64,000 nt of DNA from Mesorhizobium sp. LHD-90 (GTDB lineage Bacteria; Pseudomonadota; Alphaproteobacteria; Rhizobiales; Rhizobiaceae): contig NZ_JAVFVV010000011.1 of assembly GCF_030929505.1 (NCBI RefSeq), positions 124,001 to 188,000 on the forward strand. The letters are read 5' to 3'. Below the pieces are notes generated by a model. It was given only the letters and a program-made list of their open reading frames with translations, was not told the origin of the DNA and did not search any database. The translations under genes were made by a program, and so were the position numbers. This document shows, one piece after another, positions 25,643 through 34,141 of the stretch (positions are counted from its first letter, which is position 1; each line of letters starts with the position of its first letter).

Positions 25643-26929
25643 ATGGCGGGAACGTCGAACGGCCGGCCGACGGTTGCCTTCTTTCCGGAAGCCAGTTTTG
25701 GCGCGGCGCTGAATTGCGTCGGTATCGCACAGTCACTGCGGGAGCGGGGTGCGCGGCCGGTGTTCCTCTGCCATGCCGGTTTCTCGGGCGTATTCGCCGA
25801 CTACGGGTTCCAGGAAATCCCGCTGCCGACCGACGAGGCGCTGACGGAAAGCGAGCGCCAGAGCTACTGGCAGGATTTCGTCAATCGCCACCTGCCACAT
25901 TTCCGGCTGTCGCCGCTCGACCAGATCGAGACCTATGTGGCGCCAACTTGGGAGGCGATCGTCGACACGGCGATCAAGGCGGAGGCGCCGCTGCGCCAGG
26001 CCCTGGCGCGGCTGAAGCCTGACGCCGTCGTGCTGGACAATGTGGTGATGTTTCCGGCGATCGCCTCCGCCGGCGTCCCCTGGGTGCGGGTGGTGTCCTG
26101 CGCCGAGACCGAGCTGCCGGACGCAAACGTGCCGCCCTATCTCTCAGGCCTCGCGGCCGATGATGAAATAGGTCGCACCGAATTCGAGCGGCGCTACCGC
26201 GCGGCGGTGGCGCCGGCGCATGAGCGTTACAACGGCTTTCGCGCCGCGCTCGGTATGCGCCGGTTGTCTCCCGGCGAATTCCTCGAGCCGTCGCCCTGGC
26301 TCAACCTGCTGCTGACGCCCGAGATCGTCGCAAGGCGTCGCGCCACGCCGCTCGACGCGAAAAAATTCGTCTACCTGCAAGGCTGCGTGCGGGAGGAGGG
26401 ACCGTTCGAGGCACCGGTGCTGCCGCGCAACAGCGGTCCGCTGGTCTATGTCAGCTTCGGCAGCCTGGGCGCGATGGACGTGGAACTCATCGAGCGCATG
26501 CTGGCGGTGTTTTCAACGCTGCCGGCGCGTTTCCTGGTCAATGTCGGCGGTTTTCGCGATACCTATCGCGCCGTGCCCGACAATGTCTTCGTCGACGGCT
26601 GGTTTCCGCAGCCTTCGGTAGTGGCAAAGGCCGATCTGTTCATCCATCACGGCGGCAACAACAGCTTTTGCGAGGCGCTCGCCTTCGGCGTGCCGTCGCT
26701 GGTCATGCCTTATTGCTGGGACGGCCATGACAATGCCCGACGTGCCGAGGAGATGGGCACCGGCCGATGGCTGGATCGCTCGGCCTGGACGCCGCAGGAG
26801 CTTGGGCAAAACATTCTCGGCCTGCTGAACGACGGCGCGATGCGGGAACGACTACGCGCCAACGCTGCGGCGATGGCGGCCGAGTCGGGCCGCGAGAGCG
26901 CGGCCGACGCCATCCTCGCGCTGCTGTGA
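25643..26929 (+). CDS. GT1-like glycosyltransferase B, related to A
   Basis: 428 residues, four bases after the GntR stop, so co-transcribed with it. Matches glycosyltransferase A throughout: 'VAFFPEASFGAALNCVGIAQ', 'DAVVLDNVVMFPAI', 'LVYVSFGSLGAMD', 'DGWFPQPSVV', and donor motif 'IHHGGNNSFCEALAFGVPSL' then 'MPYCWDGHDNARR'. Both have the unusual W-D-G-H-D-N. The N-terminal acceptor halves differ more. Two such enzymes at one transporter locus suggest two glycosylation steps or two acceptors. Cytosolic, no signal or membrane segment seen. Confidence 0.85.
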   Translation: MAGTSNGRPTVAFFPEASFGAALNCVGIAQSLRERGARPVFLCHAGFSGVFADYGFQEIPLPTDEALTESERQSYWQDFVNRHLPHFRLSPLDQIETYVAPTWEAIVDTAIKAEAPLRQALARLKPDAVVLDNVVMFPAIASAGVPWVRVVSCAETELPDANVPPYLSGLAADDEIGRTEFERRYRAAVAPAHERYNGFRAALGMRRLSPGEFLEPSPWLNLLLTPEIVARRRATPLDAKKFVYLQGCVREEGPFEAPVLPRNSGPLVYVSFGSLGAMDVELIERMLAVFSTLPARFLVNVGGFRDTYRAVPDNVFVDGWFPQPSVVAKADLFIHHGGNNSFCEALAFGVPSLVMPYCWDGHDNARRAEEMGTGRWLDRSAWTPQELGQNILGLLNDGAMRERLRANAAAMAAESGRESAADAILALL

Positions 26930-26973
26930 GCAGCACCTCGGATCGCTGTCGTACAAAAACCCGGTATGCCGCC

Positions 26974-27121
26974 CCAAGGCCTGTTGATATTCGGGCCATG
27001 GCCGCCTGCAAATGGCGACTTTCTGCGCTTCCGGTACTCACGTATCAGAACATACGCTGCGTTCCGGTTCTCGAAATCCGCCATTTTCGACTCGCCCTGA
27101 CCTGAATCTCAACAGGCCTTA
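26974..27121. repeat. 148-bp palindromic (MITE-like) element
   Basis: Terminal arms AAGGCCTGTTGATATTC and GAATCTCAACAGGCCTT are inverted with one mismatch. Inner segments also pair: AAATGGCG..TTTC..CCGG..GTA against TAC..CCGG..GAAA..CGCCATTT. The whole element would fold as one long imperfect hairpin. It carries no gene. A separate GCCCCAA/TTGGGGC hairpin follows at 27126-27142. Confidence 0.65.
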
Positions 27122-27125
27122 GATT

Positions 27126-27142
27126 GCCCCAAGTCTTGGGGC
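27126..27142. terminator. short GC hairpin
   Basis: GCCCCAA-GTC-TTGGGGC, a perfect 7-bp stem, about 200 bp after the glycosyltransferase B stop and 46 bp before the beta-helix gene. It may end the upstream transcript; no U-tract follows. Confidence 0.35.
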
Positions 27143-27187
27143 CTCTAAGGCGCGGCATTCAGGTTTCATCGGAGCGAGGCATTTCTT

Positions 27188-29683
27188 ATGGATCGACGCA
27201 GTTTCCTGATCGGCGCCGGGACCGCGGTCGTCGCCGTGCAGGCCGCCTTTGCGCAGGATGCGACGGCGCTGACCGTACTCACCGACAAGGTGACGGCGGC
27301 GGAAAAATCGGTGCCGGAGGGCGTCAGCCGCGTCGCCACTTTCGCCTACGATGCCGCGTTACATCCGACGCGCGGCGGCGCGCGCTACAGGCTGAGCGAT
27401 GCCGACGAAACGGCGCGCTACCCTGAGGCTGCCTGGTTCCCCACCGCCGACAGGCGGTATTTCCTGCTGGACGAAAATCCCGCCTCGCCGCTGATGCTGG
27501 GCGCAATCGGCGACGGCGAGACCGACGATGCCGCGGCCGTACAGGCCACGCGGGATTTCTGCGCCGTGTCCGGCGCGCCGGTGCTGATCGATGCCTATTT
27601 CGCGCATAAGGGCACGCTGGAGCTGAACCATCCGGTCTCGATCCGCGGCGTCGGACGCGAGCGCTGCGGCCTTTACCTCGCAATCGATCGCGAGAACGAG
27701 GGCGTCAACATCCTGGCCTCCGGCGTCTCGCTGGAGGACATGGAGATCCGCGCCCATATCCCGAAGGGTATCCAGAACGGCCAGGGCTCCTACGGAACCT
27801 GCATCACCGTCGGCAGATCTTTCTACGATCCGGTGCGCGAGGGCGGCAGGCTTGTGGCGCCGGACCTTGTCACTGGCACGTCGTTCGACCGCCTCAAGAT
27901 CACGCGGGCCGAAGGTTCTGCGTCCGCCCACGCCATCGCCTGCATGGGTCGCATTTCCGGCGTCTTCGCCAACGACCTCGTCATCGAAGGCGCCTCGCCC
28001 AAAAGCGTCCACGGCGATGCGATCCTGGTGCATTGGAGCACGTCCGGGCGCGATTTCCCGCTCGACGCCGACGGCAACGTGATAAAACCGTTCGTGCTGC
28101 CGAAGGAAAAGGACGCCCACAGCTACCATCCGAACAATATTCGTTTCGAGAATCTGCGGGTGCGCAACACCGCGCGGCTGATCGCGATCTCTTCGGCCTA
28201 TGCGGTGCAGATCAGCAAGGTCGATTTCGACGGTCTGGACGACGGGATCAACCGCAACGGCGCACAACTGCTCGACCTCGTCGTCGGCGACGAAGGCGAC
28301 CGTTACGCCCATCCCGACGACCAGGGGAAAGTCTATTCGAACATCGCCCTGCGCGACATCGTTGCCTACAACATCACCGGGTCGGGCATCAATGCGCGCG
28401 CGATCATCGACGTGTCGGGATTCGGCACCTCGAAATATGCCGACGATCCGAATACCGGCGCGCGCTACCAGGACCAGCCGCGCTGGAAGAACATCGAGAT
28501 CGCCAATGTCGTGATGGAGGCCGATCTTTCGGACACGGTAGACATCGTCAACGTCCGCAACTTTCTTGGCGACATCACCTTCCGCAACATCGACGGCAAC
28601 GCCAAGGTCAGCCAGGGCGGACTGCGTCTGCAGCAATGCGAGGGCAATCTTCGTTTCGAAAACTGCAAGGTCAATGGCCGCACGCTGGTCAGCGACTGCG
28701 ACGGCCTGTCGATGCGCGAATGCCGGCTTGCCGGCTCGATGTTCCCGCTGCTTTCGCTGAAAGTCGATTCCAGCGAGGGTTTTGTGCTGGGCGAGCCGGT
28801 GACGGGAGGGAAAAGCGGCGTCGCCGGCAGCATCGCCGCCATTCCGGACGAGACCACGGTGAACGTGCAGTTGCTGGAAGGTTGGGTTCCGTTCCTGGAG
28901 GGCGAGGAGCTTGCCGGTTCGGCGCGGGCCAGGATCGCGACGGTGTCGACCGCGTCCAGCGCGACGTTGGCGATCGGCGGCGAAACCTCCGCCGGCGCGC
29001 TTGCCGCCGGCATCGAGGCGGGCGCCACGGTGCTGTCGGTCGATTCCGGCGGCGCGAAGCCGGGCCTGCCGCGAGCGGTAAAGATCGGCGACAAGATCGC
29101 CTATGACGGCGGCGTGCTCTACGTTACCCGCTATGCGCCCGCCAACACGGCCAATATCGAGGTCGCGCCCGCGCCGGCGCCGCTCAAGGCCGGCGGGGAA
29201 CTGATGCTCGAGTGGCGCAGCCGCAATCTACGCTTCGAGAATTGCGATATCAGCGGTTCGAACCGGGCGGTCGACGCGCGCAACTGCAACGCCGTGATCT
29301 TCGACGGCGGGCGTATCCGCGACGCCGGCCAGTACGGGCTGCTCGTGGCCGGGGGCGCGGAAGTGTCGGTCGCCGGCACCAGCTTTTCCAACAACGGGCT
29401 GCGCCGCCTGCTGCAGCAGGACGCCACGCTGGCGACGCGCGACATCGCGGTGGCGGCCGGCGCGCTGTTCAACGGCCGCGACATCCGCTTCGAGGACAGC
29501 GGCCGCGCCGTCAACAACGTCAGCGTCAACGAGGCCGCGCTTGGCGGATCCTTGCAGAACAGCGTCTTCGCCGGCAAACCGATCGAGGCCAACCTGTCGG
29601 TCGCTGGAAAGCTGAAGGGCGGGGGCCGTTTCATGCTGGCCGACAACCGCACGGCCGACGGCGCGGCGGTGGACGCGAACTAG
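27188..29683 (+). CDS. Tat-exported right-handed beta-helix (pectate-lyase-like) protein
   Basis: 831 residues. The N-terminus 'MDRRSFLIGAGTAVVAVQAA' is a twin-arginine signal with cleavage near 'AFAQ'. From about residue 100 the pectate-lyase-superfamily start 'IGDGETDDAAAVQATRDFC' leads into repeated beta-helix rungs such as 'NIRFENLRVRNTARL', 'NLRFENCKVNG', 'DITFRNIDGN', 'NLRFENCDISG', with small Ile/Phe/Asn-rich units. Such folds act on polysaccharides as lyases, hydrolases or adhesins. No catalytic set can be assigned. The TAG stop lies in the left arm of the following inverted-repeat element. Standing alone; SD GGAG is about 13-16 bases before the ATG. Confidence 0.8.
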   Translation: MDRRSFLIGAGTAVVAVQAAFAQDATALTVLTDKVTAAEKSVPEGVSRVATFAYDAALHPTRGGARYRLSDADETARYPEAAWFPTADRRYFLLDENPASPLMLGAIGDGETDDAAAVQATRDFCAVSGAPVLIDAYFAHKGTLELNHPVSIRGVGRERCGLYLAIDRENEGVNILASGVSLEDMEIRAHIPKGIQNGQGSYGTCITVGRSFYDPVREGGRLVAPDLVTGTSFDRLKITRAEGSASAHAIACMGRISGVFANDLVIEGASPKSVHGDAILVHWSTSGRDFPLDADGNVIKPFVLPKEKDAHSYHPNNIRFENLRVRNTARLIAISSAYAVQISKVDFDGLDDGINRNGAQLLDLVVGDEGDRYAHPDDQGKVYSNIALRDIVAYNITGSGINARAIIDVSGFGTSKYADDPNTGARYQDQPRWKNIEIANVVMEADLSDTVDIVNVRNFLGDITFRNIDGNAKVSQGGLRLQQCEGNLRFENCKVNGRTLVSDCDGLSMRECRLAGSMFPLLSLKVDSSEGFVLGEPVTGGKSGVAGSIAAIPDETTVNVQLLEGWVPFLEGEELAGSARARIATVSTASSATLAIGGETSAGALAAGIEAGATVLSVDSGGAKPGLPRAVKIGDKIAYDGGVLYVTRYAPANTANIEVAPAPAPLKAGGELMLEWRSRNLRFENCDISGSNRAVDARNCNAVIFDGGRIRDAGQYGLLVAGGAEVSVAGTSFSNNGLRRLLQQDATLATRDIAVAAGALFNGRDIRFEDSGRAVNNVSVNEAALGGSLQNSVFAGKPIEANLSVAGKLKGGGRFMLADNRTADGAAVDAN

Positions 29684-29981
29684 AGCATTTCCGGGCAAAT
29701 CCGGGTCAGCTCTGTTTCTCCGATGGCGAGGCGATCCGCCAGGGTCCGAAGGACGGGCGAGACGCGTGGCTCGCCCTGAGCGAAGGTCGTGGTGGCGCCA
29801 CGGCCGAGCGGCTCGACGCAGCGGGCGCCCGCCAGCGGGAAACCCTTCGGGCCGGGTGCATTTGGCCCAAATCCTTTGGGTTCCGGCTCGGCCGTATCAC
29901 CGATACGACCTTCGCCGAAACCCTCGACCTTGGGCCAAACGCCCTCCGGCAGAGCGACCCGGATTTACCCGGAAATGCTCT
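29682..29981. repeat. 300-bp MITE-like element with 25-bp terminal inverted repeats
   Basis: Left arm AGAGCATTTCCGGGCAAATC continuing to CGGGTC (29706) and right arm GACCCGGATTTACCCGGAAA continuing to TGCTCT (29981) are inverse copies with one mismatch. Inside are smaller inverted pairs (TTTGGCCCAA/TTGGGCCAAA; CGTATC-ACC-GATACG). It lies between two convergent genes, overlaps the stop codon of the first and ends nine bases before the stop of the second. No transposase is encoded, so any movement would need help in trans. Confidence 0.7.
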
Positions 29982-29990
29982 CGCAGCGAT

Positions 29991-30587
29991 TCAGGCCGTG
30001 CGCCCCAATGCAACGGCCGATCCCGTGAATGGCAACACGAGCTTGTAGCCTTTCGGCGTAGGCTCGATCGGAACCGTCCCGGCGGTTCCGAACTGGGTGA
30101 TGCCCGGGCCGAGATGATCGGAGAGATCGTAGCGGTGGCCGCCGAATTCGAATGGCGTGCTGGCGGTGAGCCGCGCCGAGAACACGTTGGCGCCGACGAC
30201 CGATACCGTTTTCTTGCCGACCGTGGCGTCGACCGTCGTGCCCACCACCATGCTGGTGCGGCGGAAGGTGGCGATGCGCTTGCCTTCTCCGAAGGACGCC
30301 GGGTTGTCGTAGGTTCCCGCCGGCCGGCGTTGAAGATACAGCGAGAACTCACCGACCGGATCGAGCCCGAGTTTCAGCGCGCCATTGTCGATCTCCGGCG
30401 CCTTGAACGGTTTTGCGGCGAAGGTGAAATGCGCCGTCGTCTCGGAAATTGCTCCGTCGAACAGCGGCGCCTCGATGAAGGGCAGGTGCAGGAAATAGCC
30501 GTAGTCGGCGAGAGAATCGTCCTTGCTGGCCTGGTAGAAGCGACCGGTAGCGTACCAGGCGAGTTCGCCGGCGAGCAGGGCTGACAT
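29991..30587 (-). CDS. uncharacterised 198-residue protein
   Basis: I do not recognise the family. Start 'MSALLAGELAWYATGRFYQA', then many alternating hydrophobic beta-strands ('AHFTFAAKPFKAPEI', 'GEFSLYLQRRPAGTY', 'FRRTSMVVGTTVDATVG', 'VSVVGANVFSARL'), suggesting a beta-barrel or jellyroll. No signal peptide or membrane span. Follows the aldo/keto reductase by 24 bp on the same strand, so probably co-transcribed. The ATG has GAGAGG four bases upstream. Confidence 0.7.
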   Translation of the reverse strand: MSALLAGELAWYATGRFYQASKDDSLADYGYFLHLPFIEAPLFDGAISETTAHFTFAAKPFKAPEIDNGALKLGLDPVGEFSLYLQRRPAGTYDNPASFGEGKRIATFRRTSMVVGTTVDATVGKKTVSVVGANVFSARLTASTPFEFGGHRYDLSDHLGPGITQFGTAGTVPIEPTPKGYKLVLPFTGSAVALGRTA

Positions 30588-30611
30588 GAGTGGCCTCTCG
30601 GTTGCTGCCGG

Positions 30612-31670
30612 CTATTTCTTGATATGCGGGCCGAGCAACGACAGGTCGGCCGGACCGAGCCGGTCGTTCGCCGTCCACAACTGGTGCCAGTAGGGATAGA
30701 GCACCGGCGGCGCGCTGACGGCGTCGAGGCGGGCGCGCTCGTCGTCGGTGAGCTTGAGATCGGCCGCGCCGAGATTGTCCTTGAGCTGGGCCTCGGTGCG
30801 GCCGCCGATGATGACGGAAGTGACGCCCTGCCGGCCGAGCAGCCAGGCCAGCGCCACCTGCGCGCCCGAGACGCCCCGGGCGTCGGCGATGCCGACCAGC
30901 GTGTCGACGATGCGCCACAGCCGTTCCTCGTCGCGGATCGGCGGCTCGCTCCAGCCGGCGAGCTGGCGCGTGCCTTCCGGCGCAGCCCGGTCGCGGCGGT
31001 GCTTTCCAGAGAGTAGCCCGCCGGCGAGCGGGCTCCAGACGAGGATGCCGAGGTTCTGGTCGATGGAGATCGGGACAAGTTCGTATTCGGCCTCGCGCGC
31101 CTCCAGCGTGTAATGGATCTGCTGGCTTATGAAGCGCTGACGATGCTCGGCCGCCGAGATGCCGAGCGCCTTCATGAGGTGCCAGCCCGAATAGTTGGAG
31201 CAGCCGATGTAGCGCACCTTGCCTTGGCGCACGAGCGTGTCGAGCGCCTCGAGTGTCTCCTCGAGCGGCGTCTGGCCGTCCCATTCATGCACCTGGTAGA
31301 GATCGATGACGTCGGTGCGCAGCCTTCTCAGGCTGGCCTCGCAGGCGCGCATCAGATAGTGGCGCGACAGGCCTCGATCGTTGGGGCCGTCGCCCATGGG
31401 AAAGCGCGCCTTGGTGGCGATCAGCACGCCGTCCTTACGCTTGCCGCCGAGCGCCTCGCCGACGATCTCCTCGCAGCCGCCGGTGGAATAGATGTCGGCC
31501 GTGTCGATGAGATTGACGCCGGCGTCGATGCAGAGGTCGATCTGCCGGCGCGCATCGTCGAGCCCGACATTGCCGACCTTGGCGAAAACGCCCCCGCCGC
31601 CCATCGTCATGGTGCCGAGCGTGATGGTGGAGATCTTGAGGCCGGATTTTCCGAGCAGCCTGTATTCCAT
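30612..31670 (-). CDS. aldo/keto reductase
   Basis: 352 residues, NADPH-dependent (beta/alpha)8 barrel. Start 'MEYRLLGKSGLKISTITLGTM' is canonical, with GGAGGG about five bases before the ATG at 31670. Catalytic tetrad: Asp and Tyr in 'NLIDTADIYSTGG', Lys in 'LIATKARF', His in 'IDLYQVHEWDG'. Cofactor motif 'VIIGGRTEAQLKDNLGA' near the C-terminus. Resembles the YajO/Tas-type general carbonyl reductases; substrate unknown. Confidence 0.93.
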   Translation of the reverse strand: MEYRLLGKSGLKISTITLGTMTMGGGGVFAKVGNVGLDDARRQIDLCIDAGVNLIDTADIYSTGGCEEIVGEALGGKRKDGVLIATKARFPMGDGPNDRGLSRHYLMRACEASLRRLRTDVIDLYQVHEWDGQTPLEETLEALDTLVRQGKVRYIGCSNYSGWHLMKALGISAAEHRQRFISQQIHYTLEAREAEYELVPISIDQNLGILVWSPLAGGLLSGKHRRDRAAPEGTRQLAGWSEPPIRDEERLWRIVDTLVGIADARGVSGAQVALAWLLGRQGVTSVIIGGRTEAQLKDNLGAADLKLTDDERARLDAVSAPPVLYPYWHQLWTANDRLGPADLSLLGPHIKK

Positions 31671-31778
31671 GAAACCCTCCCTCGCGACGGCGCCATGCGT
31701 CGGCATCCATCAGGAACCGGCGACAAATAGCGCGCGGCGGGTCCGTTGGATAGGGAGCGCGGCGGTCTTGTGCCGGCT

Positions 31779-32315
31779 TCAGCCGATCTTGCCGTAGATG
31801 AAATAGCGCCCGGCGGGCACGCCCTCGGGGAGCGGCAGCGGCGCCAGATCCGGATGATCGAGCGGCAGGCCGCTGACCGCGATGCCGCGCGGCCGCAGCA
31901 GACTGGCGGAAAGGCCCGGCAGCCATTGCAGCGTCTTCAGGTCGAGTTCCTCGATGCCGGTGCCGATGTCGGCATGGACAAGTGCCGCGCCGATGCCGGC
32001 GTAGCGCGCGGCGGTCTCGCGGATCTCGCCGATGACCAGGTCGCCCTCGGGCGGGACCGAACTCGGATGCGCGCCCAGCGCCCGGTCGAAGGCGATGATG
32101 CGCCGGCCGGGCAAGCGCTCGCGCAGATGGTCGAAGGTGCGGCCGTTGCCAAGCCCTAGCTCGAGGATCGGGCCCTCCATGCCGGAGACTTCCGCCGAGA
32201 CGGCGTCGAGCACGACGCGCTGCGCCGTCATGCGGCGGATGAAGCTCTCCAGGCGGCTCATGCGCGATTGCCGGACGATGGCGCGTGCGCGGCGGTAGCC
32301 GCGTTTGGGATGCAT
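31779..32315 (-). CDS. class I SAM-dependent methyltransferase
   Basis: 178 residues. SAM-binding motif I 'GPILELGLGNGRTFDHLRER' (about residues 48-67) and motif II 'IIAFDRALGAHP'. Later 'LVHADIGTGIEELD' occupies the post-II position. Short and single-domain, matching the SAM_MT_12-type family found in rhizobia. The N-terminus is Arg-rich. Substrate unknown. Same strand as the carboxypeptidase 15 bp upstream, so probably co-transcribed with it. Confidence 0.8.
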   Translation of the reverse strand: MHPKRGYRRARAIVRQSRMSRLESFIRRMTAQRVVLDAVSAEVSGMEGPILELGLGNGRTFDHLRERLPGRRIIAFDRALGAHPSSVPPEGDLVIGEIRETAARYAGIGAALVHADIGTGIEELDLKTLQWLPGLSASLLRPRGIAVSGLPLDHPDLAPLPLPEGVPAGRYFIYGKIG

Positions 32316-32330
32316 GAAATCATCGGCTGG

Positions 32331-33200
32331 TCAGACTCCGCCCGCCGAAGCTTGCGGCAGGTAGCGCAGGATGAGTTCCTCGACATGGGCGTTGCGCTGG
32401 CGCGCCGTATTGCCGCCCATGACCACGACGACGAGCTTGCGGCCGCCGCGATTGACCGAGGTGACGATGTTGAAGCCGGAGGCGCGGATATAGCCGGTCT
32501 TGATGCCGTCGACGCCCTCGACCCGGCCGATCAGGTCGTTGTGGCCGCGGATGTTGCGGCCACGGAAGTTGAAATTCTGGCTTGAGAAATAGGCGAACTG
32601 CGCCGGGAAGCGTTTTCGCAGCGACAGGCCGAGTAGCGCCATGTCGCGCGCCGTGGTCCGCTGCTCGACGTCGGGCAGGCCCGACGCGTTGCGGAAGGTG
32701 GTGCCGCGCATGCCCAGCGATCGCGCCTTGGCGGTCATCATCTGGGCGAACTGCTCCTCGGATCCACCGAGATATTCGCCGACCGCGACCGCCACGTCGT
32801 TGGCGGATTTGGTGGCAAGCGCGCGGATGGCCATGTCGACGTCGATCGTCTGGCCCGGCTTGAGGCCGAGCTTGCTGGGCGGCCGGCGCGCGGCGTAGTC
32901 GGAGATGGGGATTTCGGTCGCGGTCGTGACGCGGCCCTGCTGCATGGCCTCGAACAGAAGGTAGAGCGTCATCATCTTGGTCAGCGACGCCGGATAGCGG
33001 GGTGCGTTCGAATCGGCCTCGTAGAGCACGCTGCCGGTGCTTCCGTCCACCACGATCGCCGCGTATTTGACCGACATGGACGCCGTCGAGGCGAGCGGCG
33101 GGGCGACGTCCAGCGTCCTGGACGTCGAGCAGGCGGCAAGGCCGAACATCAGGAGAAGGATCGCCGCTGCCCGGAACGGCGCCGTGATCGACATTTTCAA
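32331..33200 (-). CDS. D-alanyl-D-alanine carboxypeptidase (short PBP5/6-like lipoprotein)
   Basis: 289 residues. Lipobox 'FGLAAC' (Cys24) anchors it to a membrane. The penicillin-binding triad is complete: 'SLTK' with Ser72 and Lys75, 'SAN' at 132, 'KTG' at 234. It trims terminal D-Ala from stem peptides. It lacks the C-terminal PBP5 beta-domain and amphipathic anchor of E. coli DacA; the lipid anchor may replace it. Fifteen bases upstream of the methyltransferase gene. Confidence 0.93.
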   Translation of the reverse strand: MKMSITAPFRAAAILLLMFGLAACSTSRTLDVAPPLASTASMSVKYAAIVVDGSTGSVLYEADSNAPRYPASLTKMMTLYLLFEAMQQGRVTTATEIPISDYAARRPPSKLGLKPGQTIDVDMAIRALATKSANDVAVAVGEYLGGSEEQFAQMMTAKARSLGMRGTTFRNASGLPDVEQRTTARDMALLGLSLRKRFPAQFAYFSSQNFNFRGRNIRGHNDLIGRVEGVDGIKTGYIRASGFNIVTSVNRGGRKLVVVVMGGNTARQRNAHVEELILRYLPQASAGGV

Positions 33201-33423
33201 CTGCCCGCCTGAAACCGAGTGCCCGATGGCCGGCCGCGTTTGCCCCGCGAAGCAGCCGGGCGGAACCTACCGCAACTGCCATCGGTCCCGCAACGCGCAT
33301 CGCGCGTTTGTTTTGCCAGTGCGCCTCCCCATGCGCAAATCGGGAGCCGAACTCAACATGCACCGATATCATGTGGCATAGTTGCCCGGAGGCGCGTCCG
33401 GACGCCTTGCGATGGAGGATAGC

Positions 33424-34038
33424 ATGTCGGAAATAGCCACGCTCGCGGCGTCGATCTTCAAGCATGCGGGCGGCCGCAAGCGTTTCGTCGTGGCGGTGGC
33501 CGGTCCGCCCGGCAGCGGCAAGTCGACGCTCGCCCAGCGCCTGGGGGATCTCTTCCCGCAGGGCAGCGCCGCCGTCGTGCCGATGGACGGGTTCCATTTC
33601 GACGACGTCGTTCTCGATGCGCGCGGCCTGCGCCCGCGCAAGGGCGCGCCGGAAACCTTCGACTTCTACGGGTTCGAGGCGCTGCTGAAGCGCATCCGCG
33701 ACAATGCCTCGGAGATCGCCATCCCGGTGTTCGACCGCGGCATCGAACTGTCGCGCGCCGGCGCGGCGATCATCGGCCAGGAGGTGAAGTTCGTGCTGGT
33801 CGAGGGAAACTACCTGCTGCTGGACGAGGAACCGTGGAATCGACTCGGGCCGCTATTCGATTTTTGCATCTATGTCGACGTGGCGCGCGACGAACTCGAC
33901 CGCCGGCTGCGGCAGCGCTGGGACGAGCACGGCAAGACCGAGGCTGAGGCCCGCGCCTGGATCGACAGCAACGACATGCCCAACATCGACCGCGTGCTGG
34001 CGCGCCGCCGGCAGGCCGATCTGGTGTTCCGGAGCTGA
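33424..34038 (+). CDS. nucleoside/sugar kinase family P-loop protein
   Basis: 204 residues from the ATG at 33424 with GGAGG six bases upstream. Walker A 'GPPGSGKST' (Lys33), then 'PMDGFHFDDVVLDARGLRPRKGAPETFD' shown here by its ends 'MDGFHFDD' and 'KGAPETFD', and 'VLVEGNYLLLDEEPW'. This is the phosphoribulokinase/uridine kinase/pantothenate kinase superfamily, YggC/FrcK-like. Phosphate acceptor unknown, perhaps fructose or a nucleoside. Ends 'DRVLARRRQADLVFRS', matching the family's C-terminus. Confidence 0.87.
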   Translation: MSEIATLAASIFKHAGGRKRFVVAVAGPPGSGKSTLAQRLGDLFPQGSAAVVPMDGFHFDDVVLDARGLRPRKGAPETFDFYGFEALLKRIRDNASEIAIPVFDRGIELSRAGAAIIGQEVKFVLVEGNYLLLDEEPWNRLGPLFDFCIYVDVARDELDRRLRQRWDEHGKTEAEARAWIDSNDMPNIDRVLARRRQADLVFRS

Positions 34039-34141
34039 GGCCTTGAGCCTGATCCCTCCGAAGCCGTTGGATTTCAGGCCTTTCACGGAACCAAAGGCCT
34101 TGCCGCGCATTGAGCGGCACGTTCAACCGGAGGGCCTGGAG

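Noticed and set aside
29706-29900. 64-codon frame inside the MITE-like element
   Set aside because: No SD and low-complexity Arg/Ser/Pro product; it is most likely chance coding in a repeat.
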